DNA of 64,000 nucleotides from CAYQJL01 sp964573295. GTDB taxonomy: Bacteria; Eisenbacteria; RBG-16-71-46; CAIMUX01; WJJG01. How positions within the stretch are numbered: position 1 is the stretch's first letter; each line of letters starts with the position of its first letter. Below are positions 17,782-26,651 of the stretch, in pieces. The stretch spans positions 14,926 to 78,925 of the forward strand of contig CAZNJE010000016.1 in the NCBI GenBank assembly GCA_964573295.1, written 5' to 3'. The notes beneath the pieces are model-generated. The model was not told the origin of the DNA, ran no database searches, and saw nothing but the letters and a program-made list of their open reading frames with translations. The position numbers were made by a program, and so were the translations under genes.

Positions 17782-18306
17782 ATGTTCAAGAAAGATCCAA
17801 TCCATGAAGGCGGGGGCAACTCGGAGCAGAGCACTACGGTGGTGGGTTCGGGCGCCAGCTTCAACGGCGTGTTGAAGGTGAACGGGTCTCTGCGGGTCGA
17901 CGGCGAGGTCGAGGGCACCGTGGAGATCGCCCGTCATCTCACCGTGGGCGCCTCGGGGGTGATGAAAGCCGACATCCGAGCGCACTCGGCGCTGGTGGCC
18001 GGCCGAATCAAGGGCACGATCCAGGCCCGGGACAAGGTGGAGCTGGAAAAGGGCTCCCGGCTGGAAGGCGACGTCCACGCCAACAGCTTCAAGATCATGG
18101 ACGGAGCATTCTTCCAGGGCCAGTGTACGATGGGCGAGCCGCAATCCAGCGGGTCCACCGCGGGCGTGTCTACCGCAGGCGGGTCGGCGTCCGGCAGCTC
18201 GATTGCAGGTGGCTCGACATCGGGTGGCTCGAACTCTGCCGGCCATAGGCCTGGCGGCCGGCGGCCCGGCGCCGGGGGCGATGATCTGAAGGTCGTCGGC
18301 CGGTAG
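17782..18306 (+). CDS. Bactofilin
   Basis: 174-residue cytoskeletal bactofilin. The DUF583 beta-helix core spans about residues 22-115 (FNGVLKVNGSLRVDGEVEGTV, KADIRAHSALVAGRIKGTI, EKGSRLEGDVHANSFKIMDGAFFQGQC). The C-terminal tail is a Ser/Gly/Ala repeat (STAGGSASGSS-like). Bactofilins polymerise without nucleotide and position cell-wall or surface machinery. ATG at 17782 with AGGATGAGCCC before it; it is 31 bases after the phosphatase gene. The last 38 bases are duplicated directly after the stop codon. Confidence 0.93.
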   Translation: MFKKDPIHEGGGNSEQSTTVVGSGASFNGVLKVNGSLRVDGEVEGTVEIARHLTVGASGVMKADIRAHSALVAGRIKGTIQARDKVELEKGSRLEGDVHANSFKIMDGAFFQGQCTMGEPQSSGSTAGVSTAGGSASGSSIAGGSTSGGSNSAGHRPGGRRPGAGGDDLKVVGR

Positions 18307-18344
18307 ACGCCGGGGGCGATGATCTGAAGGTCATCGGCCGTTGG
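18269..18344. repeat. 38-bp direct duplication across the bactofilin stop codon
   Basis: Copy 1 (18269-18306) encodes the last residues of bactofilin and ends exactly on its stop codon. Copy 2 (18307-18344) follows without a gap and differs at a handful of bases, including those of the stop codon. The 38-base unit would shift the frame if both copies were translated. Confidence 0.9.
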
Positions 18345-18409
18345 GCGCCTCGGAAGAAGGTCCGCTTGGTGAGCAATCGGTTGCGAAATGGCAGGGAGGA
18401 CGGTCCGGA

Positions 18410-19099
18410 GTGAGCGCCTATCGTACGGCGGGGTTCGGCCCCGCACTGACCGACGGGGTCAAGTACCTGCTGATCTGGAACGTGATCTTCTACCTACTGC
18501 AGCATTTTATCTTGGCGAAGGGCGTTCCGGGGGTGGGCCTGTCCATGGAGCGCTTCCTGGGCCTCGTGCCGGTCTTGGTGCTCAAGAAGCTCTTCATCTG
18601 GCAGGTTGTCACCTATCTATTCCTGCATGGCGGCTTCTTCCACATCTTGTTCAATATGTTCGCCCTCTGGATGTTTGGCAGCGACCTCGAACGCATCTGG
18701 GGCACCCGGCGGTTTCTGACTTACTACTTCTTCACCGGTGTGGGCGCCGGCATTCTCACGCTTCTCTTCACCCCCGGCAGCATCGTGCCGACGATCGGTG
18801 CTTCGGGGGCGGTGTACGGGTTGCTTCTGGGTTTCGCCTATTACTTCCCCGAGCGGCGCATCTACCTCTACATGCTTTTCCCGGTGTCGGCGCGAGTGTT
18901 CGTCATCATTTTCGGAGCAATCGCCTTCCTCTCCTCCATCAGTCAGCAGGGTAGTGGGATCGCCCACATCGCACACCTGGGCGGACTGGTCTTTGGCTGG
19001 ATCTACATCAAGTGGGCCGGCAAGTACCTCGACCGCTTCGAGGCCCGCCGGCGGAGAAACCGCTTACGGGTGGTCGACTTCCGCGGCGACGATCGTTAG
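18410..19099 (+). CDS. Rhomboid-family intramembrane serine protease
   Basis: 229 residues with about six membrane helices. Catalytic Ser in TIGASGAVYG and catalytic His in HIAHLGGLVFG; the HGGFFHILFNMFALWMFG loop-helix is the usual first core element. Cleaves membrane proteins within the bilayer. A basic tail ends the protein. The GTG at 18410 is chosen because GGGAGGA lies about 10 bases upstream and it gives a normal N-terminus; an upstream in-frame ATG at 18341 falls in the duplicated 38-base repeat. Probably the last gene of the ptsN-to-rhomboid unit, since a strong terminator-like hairpin follows. Confidence 0.93.
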   Translation: MSAYRTAGFGPALTDGVKYLLIWNVIFYLLQHFILAKGVPGVGLSMERFLGLVPVLVLKKLFIWQVVTYLFLHGGFFHILFNMFALWMFGSDLERIWGTRRFLTYYFFTGVGAGILTLLFTPGSIVPTIGASGAVYGLLLGFAYYFPERRIYLYMLFPVSARVFVIIFGAIAFLSSISQQGSGIAHIAHLGGLVFGWIYIKWAGKYLDRFEARRRRNRLRVVDFRGDDR

Positions 19100-19149
19100 C
19101 GCCGCAGATCGCCAGCGCCGCAGATGACGAATCGTCCCTGGATACAACG

Positions 19150-19179
19150 AGGCCCGGGGTCGGTGCCGTCCCCGGGCCT
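19150..19179. terminator. Bidirectional terminator-like hairpin between convergent genes
   Basis: Perfect 10-base stem AGGCCCGGGG / CCCCGGGCCT around a 10-base loop, followed on the plus strand by GGTCTATCTTTCC. It sits between the convergent rhomboid gene and the minus-strand secreted protein gene, where a shared terminator is expected. The T-run is short. Confidence 0.75.
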
Positions 19180-19262
19180 GGTCTATCTTTCCTGCGAAAT
19201 CTCCCCGCGTGATCCGGTGGAAGACACCTGCGCGTGCCTTGTCGCCTCACGCAAGGCGGAGC

Positions 19263-19346
19263 GCCCTGGGCCGAGCGCCCCGAACTGAACACCCTGGGCC
19301 GAGCGCCCCGAACTGAACACCCTGGGCCGAGCGCCCCGGGCTGAGC
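19263..19346. repeat. Three tandem 28-bp repeats
   Basis: Copies at 19263-19290, 19291-19318 and 19319-19346 (diverged at its end), each containing CCTGGGCCGAGCGCCCCG. The tract ends 13 bases from the stop of the next minus-strand gene. Non-coding by position and period. Confidence 0.95.
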
Positions 19347-19359
19347 GCCTCCAGCGCCG

Positions 19360-21330
19360 CTACTTCAGCAACAGCATCTGCCTGGAGCTCGTCCGGCCAT
19401 CCACCGTTACGCGGTAGAAGTAGTTGCCCGCCGAAACCGGCTGCCCGGCGCCGTCGATGCCCCGCCAGTGAAGCTGATGCACGCCGGCATCCAGCGTGGC
19501 GTGATCGAGCAGGCGTTGTACGCGGGCGCCGGTGACGTCGAAGACATCCACGGTGACCGAACGCGCGGCGCTCTCGAGCTGGAAGACGATGCTGGTGGCC
19601 TGCGTGAACGGGTTCGGCGTGTTCTGCATGAGCAGCGCACGGTAGGTGTGGGGCAGATCGTCGACGCTGGTGGTGTAGAGCACCTGCACGTCGTCGATCG
19701 AGCGCGGCCGCACCTTGTAATCGTAGTCGTACGCCAGGATGCCGGTGACCTGGATGCTGTCACCCGGCGTGAAGGCCGGGTACTCCATGAAGTCATTCAT
19801 GTCGGAGGTGAAATCGACGATGGCGGTGTCCGGACCGGCCATGAGGTACCACTCGCCAAACTGTCCGGAGATCAGCGGGATACTGTCGAGCACCGCCGGC
19901 TCCAAACGCGTCAGAGCCCACTCGTAGGGCTCGGCGCGGTTGTCCTGTGGACCGAGATCATCGTCGTCATCACAGTTGTAGACGATGTCATAGACGGTCA
20001 GATCGGTCACAACGACCTCGTCCTGCGCCGGACCCAGGTTCTCGTAGTACTGGACCCCAGGTGTGAAGCGCAGGTTGGTGCTGCCGAAATACTCCTCGAC
20101 CCGGCCGGCCACCTTCACGCTGTCGCCGACAGCCATGTCGCCGGATTTGGCGACCCGAACGTAGAGGTGCTGGAACGGGCCCGCGTCGCCTTGCTGCAGG
20201 TAGTAGTACTGATTCTCGAGGGCGGTGACGCGACCGGTGGTGGTGACCACGATGTCCAAGTACATCGAGTCGTCCAGGACCAGGTCGGGAACGGTCTGGA
20301 TCTGCTCAATGGTGGTGATCCCCTGCGAGAAGGTGAATTCGCCGTCGGGCATCATGACCAGCTCGCCCTCGGAAAGCACGCCCTCGACGTAGGCGATGTC
20401 GACCAGCCCGGGCATCATCTCCTCGGTGGTCAGGTGCACGACGCGATGATTGTCTGCGTCGCGCTCGGCCGAGAGGCAGAAGAGTCCGGAATCGAAGTAG
20501 TAGGCGTCGGGGTTCTCGGCGCTGGCCTCGTCGACGCCTACGGCAAAGAGAACGTCGATGGTGTTGTTGCTCGTGGCGCACAGGCCGCGCAGCTCGGGCG
20601 GGCAGTCGACACCTAGATCATCGATACAGTTGCGCGGGGCGATCTTGTAGCTGCCGTACTCGTAGACGAGGGCGCCCGCGGCGTACTCGAGGATGTCGCC
20701 CTCGTCGGGAAGCGGATAGTCGAACTCGCCCTCGGGGTCGGCTGAGTAGGCCGTCATCCAGATGAAGTCGCCCAAACCCACGCCGTCGGTCCAGAGCTGC
20801 CAGTCGTCGTACTGGTTGGGCTGTCCGGCGAAGAGCTCGTCGTCATTGATGTCCACCCGCACCAGCACGCCTTCGTAGGCCTCGTTGTAGAGACCGCTGT
20901 CATTGATATCGGTGATGGCCAGCTCTACCGGCTCGGGAACGGTCTCGGTGCCGATGACCTCCCAGCCGCAGGCGCTGCTGCAGTTATCGTGGGTGATGTC
21001 GATCTCGGAAAAATCGTAGTACTCTTGGTAGATCCCGGTCACGTTGACCAGGTCACCCTTGCGGACCAGTCCCAGGTGATCGCCGTAGGTGAACACCCAG
21101 ATACCGGTGTATTGCCACCCGGTCGTGGGACGCGGCTCGGTTTCCTGGATGAAGAAGCCGAAGCGACCCGAAGCGGTCACGACCACGTTCTCGACCGTGA
21201 CCTCGTCCTGATCGGGCGTGAAGCCGCCGAACCCCGACTGGATCTCGAAGATGGTGGTCAGTTCAGCGAACGCCGGTCCGCTCAGGCAGACCAGTAGGAG
21301 CAAGGGCACAACAAGACTGCGCATACACAT
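19360..21330 (-). CDS. Secreted multidomain protein with FlgD-like / type A sorting C-terminal domain
   Basis: 656 residues with a clear signal peptide (RSLVVPLLLLVCLSGPAFA). The body contains repeated OB-fold-like segments of about 100 residues (KGDLVNVTGIYQEYYDFSEI; VGDSVKVAGRVEEYFGSTNLRF; PGDSIQVTGILAYDYDYKVRPRSI), as seen in secreted nuclease-associated or DUF5689-type proteins. The last about 85 residues (MQNTPNPFTQATSIVFQL, ... VFDVTGARV, ... SAGNYFYRV, ... SRQMLLLK) match the FlgD-like/T9SS type A C-terminal pattern. Enzymatic activity not visible. A near-consensus promoter lies 87 bases upstream and terminators or repeats lie downstream, so it is probably transcribed alone. Confidence 0.8.
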   Translation of the reverse strand: MCMRSLVVPLLLLVCLSGPAFAELTTIFEIQSGFGGFTPDQDEVTVENVVVTASGRFGFFIQETEPRPTTGWQYTGIWVFTYGDHLGLVRKGDLVNVTGIYQEYYDFSEIDITHDNCSSACGWEVIGTETVPEPVELAITDINDSGLYNEAYEGVLVRVDINDDELFAGQPNQYDDWQLWTDGVGLGDFIWMTAYSADPEGEFDYPLPDEGDILEYAAGALVYEYGSYKIAPRNCIDDLGVDCPPELRGLCATSNNTIDVLFAVGVDEASAENPDAYYFDSGLFCLSAERDADNHRVVHLTTEEMMPGLVDIAYVEGVLSEGELVMMPDGEFTFSQGITTIEQIQTVPDLVLDDSMYLDIVVTTTGRVTALENQYYYLQQGDAGPFQHLYVRVAKSGDMAVGDSVKVAGRVEEYFGSTNLRFTPGVQYYENLGPAQDEVVVTDLTVYDIVYNCDDDDDLGPQDNRAEPYEWALTRLEPAVLDSIPLISGQFGEWYLMAGPDTAIVDFTSDMNDFMEYPAFTPGDSIQVTGILAYDYDYKVRPRSIDDVQVLYTTSVDDLPHTYRALLMQNTPNPFTQATSIVFQLESAARSVTVDVFDVTGARVQRLLDHATLDAGVHQLHWRGIDGAGQPVSAGNYFYRVTVDGRTSSRQMLLLK

Positions 21331-21416
21331 CGGGTGTCCCTCCCTTGGAGACGAAATGCAATGGCTGGTGACGAACCCAGGGGTCTCTCCATGGGCATGT
21401 TTCTCAAACTGCCGGG

Positions 21417-21445
21417 ATTATAGCGTGACAGACAAGCCAGGTCAA
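21417..21445 (-). promoter_or_regulatory. Near-consensus sigma-70 promoter for the 19360-21330 gene
   Basis: Minus strand: -35 TTGACC (21440-21445), 17-base spacer, -10 TATAAT (21417-21422). Expected start near 21410, giving an 80-base leader. This is the best promoter match in the window. Confidence 0.85.
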
Positions 21446-21498
21446 GGCGCGGAAAGTGTAAGGCTCTGTTGTGAAGCAAGTTAGCACGAAAGACTCGC

Positions 21499-23262
21499 TC
21501 AGAGGCCGAACAGTTCGCCTAGCAAAGCATTGACGGCGTCCTCAGGACTGCCGGCTTCGCCCGCCCTGAACCGGGTGAGGATCGAGGTGCACAGTGCGAC
21601 CTGTCCCGCGCCGAAGTAACGCCGGGCGCCGAAGTAGGCTTGCTCAGGGGTTCCCGCCGTGTCGGGCTCGGGATAGAGGTTTACCTCGAGCAAGCTGGGA
21701 TCCAGCCAGAGAAGCGGTTCGAGTTCCGGGGTGGGGCGGAAGAACTCGCTCATCTTGACGGTGGTGGAGGTCCTTAGCGAATCCACTCCGCCCAGGTCGG
21801 GCCCGCAATGGACGAACACGCTTCGGGGGAGCTGGATGTCGGTGATATAGACTTCGCCGTCGAACTGGGTGAAGAAGAAATCGATGCCGAACTGGTCTTG
21901 CCAGAACGCGCGGGTTAGACCGCCGCCGGTGCCGGCGAGGTTGTGCCCGGTGACGAGAAGAGCGCCTCCGGAGGAGGCGTAGCTAACGATCGCCGACTGG
22001 GCTAGACGAAGGTTCTCCACCATCTGGTCATCGCTTTGCGCGCTTCCATCGTAGTTGACGCTGCCGTACCAGACGACGCCCTTGAAGAGCTGGAAAAGCG
22101 GCAGTACCTCCTGGCGGCTACGGAAAACGCCCTCCTCCCACACGTCGTAGACGTGGTAGTTGCCGCCGGTGACCTCCTCGAGGCGCTCGCGCCAGAAGGT
22201 GTCGTCCACCCGGGCCGGACTCAAGGGCACCGCCGATCCAGCGTTATCGATCAAGAGGTACTCGCCGGATGGTTCTGCGACGGTCCACGTCCAGGAGATC
22301 GTGTCCGAGCCCGCGGCAGCCTTGTCGAAGAGCTGGAGGTAGACGGTGCGCTCGCCATAGCGGCCTTGGAAATGCTCGGGGAAGAATGCGCCCACCGTGT
22401 CGGGAGCGACGATGACTCTGGAGAGCGCGGGATCTTCGCCAGGGATCGTGTCGAGCCACATCTCGGCAAAGGCGACGGTTTCGCGCCCATCGAAATCTTC
22501 GGGAGTAAATGCGAATGAAACCGCTGGCAGGCTGGGCTTCAGATGGGTGGGATGGCGTGTGATGTCACTCCAGGTTACGCGGGGCACGGCGTTGGTGAGA
22601 CCGAAGGTCTGTGAGCGCCCGATTGGATCGGCGGCTAGATCGTTGTCGATGGCGCGGACCTCGAAGGTGCGTTCCGCGAAGCTGCCGCCGACCGGCACGT
22701 CGAAGGTATCGACGGTGGCGGTCGTGAAGGTCCAGGACGGGTTCTCCCACCAAAGGCTGTCGTCATCGGCCGGTGTCCAGGGATCACTCCAACGGTAGGC
22801 GTAGCCGACGATCCGGCCATCGACGTCCGAACCCCACCATGACAGGATCGTGTGGTAGTTGGTTACCCGCAAGCTGTCGCCCAGAACGGCCAAGTGCGTC
22901 GTCGGGAGCTGGTTGGCCGGATAGCTCTCCTCGTCCACCAGGCATCCGCTCCAGGCTAGCGCCATGACCAGAGCGGCTGTCGCCAGACTCGCCAGACTCG
23001 CCAGACTCGCCAGACTCGCCAGACTCGCCAGACTCGCCAGACTCGCCAGGCTCGCCAGTCGGGTGGCCGTCGGTCTCGCATCTCCCTGCGGAAGAAGGCC
23101 ACCGACGAGTCGGTGTGCACTACGGGAACAGAGGTGTCCAGCGCAGGCTGATCCAGCGCGTCCGGACCCGGGGCGCCCGGACCCAGAGCAGGTGGTTCCG
23201 GCTGAGGTACACCCGGTGCCGCGGAGACATCCTTTGCTCATGGCCTCATTGGTTCGCATCAT
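21499..23262 (-). CDS. Surface lipoprotein with a Leu-Ala-Ser repeat at its signal peptide; function unknown
   Basis: 587 residues as read from the ATG at 23262, which lies three bases after the stop of the upstream gene. After about 68 Cys/Gly/Arg-rich residues comes a run of eight LAS triplets (9-base unit AGACTCGCC on the plus strand), then LATAALVMALAWSGC, an excellent lipobox, so the LAS run forms or lengthens the hydrophobic core of the signal peptide. The mature part has fibronectin/Ig-like strands (LSWWGSDVDGRIVGYAYRWSD) and a C-terminal Rossmann-like section (IVSYASSGGALLVTGHNLAGTG). Not recognised as a known enzyme. True start uncertain. Last gene of the five-gene operon. Confidence 0.7.
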   Translation of the reverse strand: MMRTNEAMSKGCLRGTGCTSAGTTCSGSGRPGSGRAGSACAGHLCSRSAHRLVGGLLPQGDARPTATRLASLASLASLASLASLASLASLASLATAALVMALAWSGCLVDEESYPANQLPTTHLAVLGDSLRVTNYHTILSWWGSDVDGRIVGYAYRWSDPWTPADDDSLWWENPSWTFTTATVDTFDVPVGGSFAERTFEVRAIDNDLAADPIGRSQTFGLTNAVPRVTWSDITRHPTHLKPSLPAVSFAFTPEDFDGRETVAFAEMWLDTIPGEDPALSRVIVAPDTVGAFFPEHFQGRYGERTVYLQLFDKAAAGSDTISWTWTVAEPSGEYLLIDNAGSAVPLSPARVDDTFWRERLEEVTGGNYHVYDVWEEGVFRSRQEVLPLFQLFKGVVWYGSVNYDGSAQSDDQMVENLRLAQSAIVSYASSGGALLVTGHNLAGTGGGLTRAFWQDQFGIDFFFTQFDGEVYITDIQLPRSVFVHCGPDLGGVDSLRTSTTVKMSEFFRPTPELEPLLWLDPSLLEVNLYPEPDTAGTPEQAYFGARRYFGAGQVALCTSILTRFRAGEAGSPEDAVNALLGELFGL

Positions 23263-23265
23263 GAC

Positions 23266-25533
23266 CTACTTGATGATCAGGAACCGGCCGCGTTCGTAGT
23301 CGCCGGTCTCGTGATCCTCCACGCTGAAGATGTACAGCCCGCTGGCCACCGCTTGATCCTCGCGGGTGGTCAGATCCCAGGCCGCCATGTGCCCCGACAT
23401 CGTCGGGGTGTCGCTGGCCGGGTTGTCCTTGTCGTCCGGATCGTAGATGCCACGCACGTTGCGGCCCGCGTAGGTGTCGCCGTCGAACCCGATCGTCTCG
23501 ATCAGATCTCCCGCCAGATTGAATATGCGGATCGTGCAGCGGCGGGGCAGGCCACCGAAGTAGAGATAACGATCGCGGATCAAGCGCTCGTCCCAGGCCG
23601 CATCGCCGTGATACGGATTGGGGAAGACGAAGACCTTGCCATCCGGGGCGTCGGCTTCGGTGGCCCCAGGGATGCTGAAGGTGCCATTCTGGGTCACGCC
23701 CGACTCCAGCGATCCGATGTCGAGGCTGCCGGTGTCGAAGCTGGTGACCGACACCCAGTGCTTGAACCCGTCCCTCAGATTGTCTAGCCGATAGTTGAAG
23801 ACCAGCTCGGTGGTGTCGCCTTCGTCGATGATCAGTTTCGGTTCCTCGGCCACGATGGCATCGAGCCCCGTGTTGTAGAAGAGCGAATCGACCAGGTCGA
23901 ACTCTCCCAACAGGCGAAAGCCCTGGGTCTTGCTCTGCTCGCTCACGTAAACCCGGAAGCCCTCGAAATCCACGTTGCCGGTGCTGAGATCGACGAAACT
24001 CAGAGGGGCCGCGTCCCACCACAGGTCCAGGGTGCTGTGGGATGCCTCCACGACCAGGCGCGGTGAAGGCGGGGGTAGGGGGATCAACAGGTCGAGGTCG
24101 TAGGCTTCTTGCGCCTTGTCGGCGTGGAAGGCGATGTCTTCCTCGGCGGTCCGCGGTGGATTCGTATCCGGCCGCGGCTGACCACCCACCCAAGCGAAGG
24201 CCACCGAGACGGTGTCGCCGGGCTCGAAGAGCCAGTGCTCTCGTCCCGAAGGGTCGGTGACCGGTGTGGTGCCCAAAGGGCCGACCGATAGAAGGGTGAC
24301 CGGATCGTTGTTGGGTGCTTCCACGGCACTGGTCGCGTCGCGCGACCCGTTGCTCAGCATCGCATAGCGCTCGACGTCTACGTCGGGCGTGTTGGGTAAC
24401 TCACCCGAGGGATCCCAATTGTACCAGTTGAAGGAGACCGTCTTGGTGTCGATGCTGTCGGGCTTGGTGCCCAGCAAGGCGTACCCGGCCCAGGAAGGGC
24501 AATTGCCGCCGTCGAGCTGGAAGTGGTGCTCGGTGACCAGACGCAGTGAGTCGACGTAGGCGATGTCTTTGCGCTCGTACCATCCACTCGGAGGCCATTC
24601 ATCGTGACCGTCCTTCCAGCCCGAGGCCAGCTCAGCGTAGAGCCCCACGTGGAGGTCGAAGAGCAGGGCCAACTCGTTGTCATTGACGATGTCGACCACC
24701 ATGATCTTCAGCGCATCGTACGGTTCGAAGTCGAACTGGTAGATTTTCTGAATGACGCGTACGTTCAAGGGTTCGTGATCTTCCGCCTGAGTGGGCCCCC
24801 ATCCGTAGTCGATGTATTCGCAGATGATGTCCTCGTAGCTGCGCGCGTTGACCGGATCCCAGTACTGGTGGTTCTTGAGGGTGGAGCGGATCAGAAACCC
24901 GTCTTGATCCGGACGGTATTCACTGCCGGTAGCATCGCTGCCGCCAAACCCGTCGATGGTGGCGGTACTCACCAGCGTGTCGGCATCGACCAGCTCTCCG
25001 GTCTCGGTGCGCAGGCCGCCGATCCAGAGTCCCGCGCGCACCAGGTGTTCCTCGGCTGAGTCGAGCGGAAACTCGAAGGAGGGATCGCGGCTGACAAAGT
25101 TGTTGCCGATGAAGCCGTCGGTCTGCAGGGCTAGGCCGATCTTGCCGGTGCCGGCCAGCGTCGCTTCGATGCCGTACCCGTTTTGTTGGACCTGCGGAGA
25201 GGGGTTCGAGGGCGGCGCGGGCGGACGGTCCTCACGCGAGCGCGCTTCGCTGGGCGGCGTCAGCAGTGTCGTACCCCACAGCGCTGTGGCCAAGAGGCCA
25301 AGAACCAAGAGTCCGTTGTGCAGGCGGCCAGTGCACAGGCGACTGGTGTTCAGGTGACCGGTCGCCAGGGGGCCGGTTGCCGAGGTGCCGGTCGCCAGGG
25401 GGCCGGTTGCCAAGGGACCCGTAGCCAGGGGACTACTGGCAATGGGCCTTCCGGCAAGAGCCCGGCGAGCGGGCGTGTCGTACCCGTTGCGGTTGGAGTA
25501 GGCAGTTCTTTCGGCTGCGGTCTTCTTCATCAA
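23266..25533 (-). CDS. Large secreted protein with FlgD-like sorting domain and N-terminal PLATG repeats
   Basis: 755 residues. The N-terminus has a 15-base repeat giving PLATG units (about 36-60), followed by the hydrophobic signal segment LLVLGLLATALWGTTLL. The body is an extended beta-rich surface protein with an Ig/fibronectin part near the C-terminus. The final domain (VFVFPNPYHGDAAWDE, ... IRIFNLAGDLIETI, ... VASGLYIFSVEDHETG, ... GRFLIIK) is FlgD-like/type A CTD. It overlaps the upstream NHL lipoprotein gene by 4 bases. Export by a T9SS-like route is inferred from the C-terminal domain and the PorV-like neighbour, not shown. Confidence 0.8.
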   Translation of the reverse strand: MMKKTAAERTAYSNRNGYDTPARRALAGRPIASSPLATGPLATGPLATGTSATGPLATGHLNTSRLCTGRLHNGLLVLGLLATALWGTTLLTPPSEARSREDRPPAPPSNPSPQVQQNGYGIEATLAGTGKIGLALQTDGFIGNNFVSRDPSFEFPLDSAEEHLVRAGLWIGGLRTETGELVDADTLVSTATIDGFGGSDATGSEYRPDQDGFLIRSTLKNHQYWDPVNARSYEDIICEYIDYGWGPTQAEDHEPLNVRVIQKIYQFDFEPYDALKIMVVDIVNDNELALLFDLHVGLYAELASGWKDGHDEWPPSGWYERKDIAYVDSLRLVTEHHFQLDGGNCPSWAGYALLGTKPDSIDTKTVSFNWYNWDPSGELPNTPDVDVERYAMLSNGSRDATSAVEAPNNDPVTLLSVGPLGTTPVTDPSGREHWLFEPGDTVSVAFAWVGGQPRPDTNPPRTAEEDIAFHADKAQEAYDLDLLIPLPPPSPRLVVEASHSTLDLWWDAAPLSFVDLSTGNVDFEGFRVYVSEQSKTQGFRLLGEFDLVDSLFYNTGLDAIVAEEPKLIIDEGDTTELVFNYRLDNLRDGFKHWVSVTSFDTGSLDIGSLESGVTQNGTFSIPGATEADAPDGKVFVFPNPYHGDAAWDERLIRDRYLYFGGLPRRCTIRIFNLAGDLIETIGFDGDTYAGRNVRGIYDPDDKDNPASDTPTMSGHMAAWDLTTREDQAVASGLYIFSVEDHETGDYERGRFLIIK

Positions 25534-26651
25534 TCACTCGCCAGGTTCAGCAGGACGATTCGGTCCTGCGCCGGATCGCTCAGAAACACCACCGAATCCT
25601 CGCTGCACAAAAAGCGTGGCACTTCGACCGGCGGCTCGATCTCGATCTTGCTTGCCGAATAGACCGTGTCGACGAATGCGCCGCTCACCAGGTATTTGAG
25701 GACACGGTTGCCTCCCGTGTCGGCCACGAAGACGTACTCCCCGTAACGGTCGCTGGCGACACCCTCGGGGGCGGTCAGCTGCCCGCCCTCTAGACCGATC
25801 GGATCGAGATAGGCCGCTACGGCAGTTGTATCCGGTTCCAGTCGTTGGACCCAGTTCTTGCCCGTGTCGGCCACCAGCAGCGGCGCGCCTGGCATGCCGG
25901 TGGCGATGCCCAACCCATGCGGCTCGATGACGAACCCGCTGCCGGTGCCGTTCTTGGAAACCACATGCAGATGGTCGCCCCAGCGGCTGTAGCACGAGAT
26001 GGTGTCACGGGTGGCGTCACCGACATAGATGCGCAGGTTGGGGTCGGCCGCCAGGCCGCTGAATTCTCGCCAGCGTGAATCGCTGAAGCGATAGAGTGGG
26101 GAACCGCCCAGCCAGTAATAGATCTTGCATTGCATGTCGCCGGCATCGGCCACGATCACGAAGAGCGAGTCGCGCTTGACGACGGCGATCTGCGCGGGCT
26201 TGATCAGCTCTTCGAACTCGCCGATCAGGGACGGGGCGACCGGCTCGATGCGATTCGCATAGTAAGCGCCCACCCGGCTCGAGTCCTCGACCACGAACAG
26301 GTAGAGGCCGAACGTGGCGATCGACGTCGGGTGGGGGATGTTCCAGGTGGCCAGCAGATTGTAGGTCCCCGGTTCCGGGATCCGTCCCGGCTCGGGCTGG
26401 GGGGGGAGGTCGTACTGGCTTCCGCAGCCACCCATGAGCCAGACCACGCCAGCGACCGCCAGCAACCCGCCGGCGGCTGCGCTGCGCACCCACCCGGCTG
26501 GCACCCACCCGGCTGGCACCCACCCGGCTGGCATCCACCTGGTTGGCATCCACCTGGTTGGCACCCACTTGGTTGGCACCCACTTGGTTGGCACCCACTT
26601 GGTTGGCACCCACTTGGTTGGCACCCACTTGGTTTGCCCGGGGGTTACCAT
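25530..26651 (-). CDS. NHL-repeat beta-propeller lipoprotein with N-terminal TKWVP repeats
   Basis: 373 residues. Begins with about eleven 5-residue units (TKWVP, later AGWVP; 15 bases each), then a signal segment and lipobox (GVVWLMGGC). The mature part is a six-bladed NHL-type propeller: GLAADPNLRIYVGDATRDTI, GLGIATGMPGAPLLVADTGKNWVQRL, GVASDRYGEYVFVADTGGNRVLKYL. These propellers bind proteins or glycans at the cell surface. ATG at 26651 with GGAGGT three bases upstream, inside the end of the PorV-like gene, so the repeat is probably translated; alternatively translation starts nearer the lipobox. Confidence 0.82.
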   Translation of the reverse strand: MVTPGQTKWVPTKWVPTKWVPTKWVPTKWVPTRWMPTRWMPAGWVPAGWVPAGWVRSAAAGGLLAVAGVVWLMGGCGSQYDLPPQPEPGRIPEPGTYNLLATWNIPHPTSIATFGLYLFVVEDSSRVGAYYANRIEPVAPSLIGEFEELIKPAQIAVVKRDSLFVIVADAGDMQCKIYYWLGGSPLYRFSDSRWREFSGLAADPNLRIYVGDATRDTISCYSRWGDHLHVVSKNGTGSGFVIEPHGLGIATGMPGAPLLVADTGKNWVQRLEPDTTAVAAYLDPIGLEGGQLTAPEGVASDRYGEYVFVADTGGNRVLKYLVSGAFVDTVYSASKIEIEPPVEVPRFLCSEDSVVFLSDPAQDRIVLLNLASD

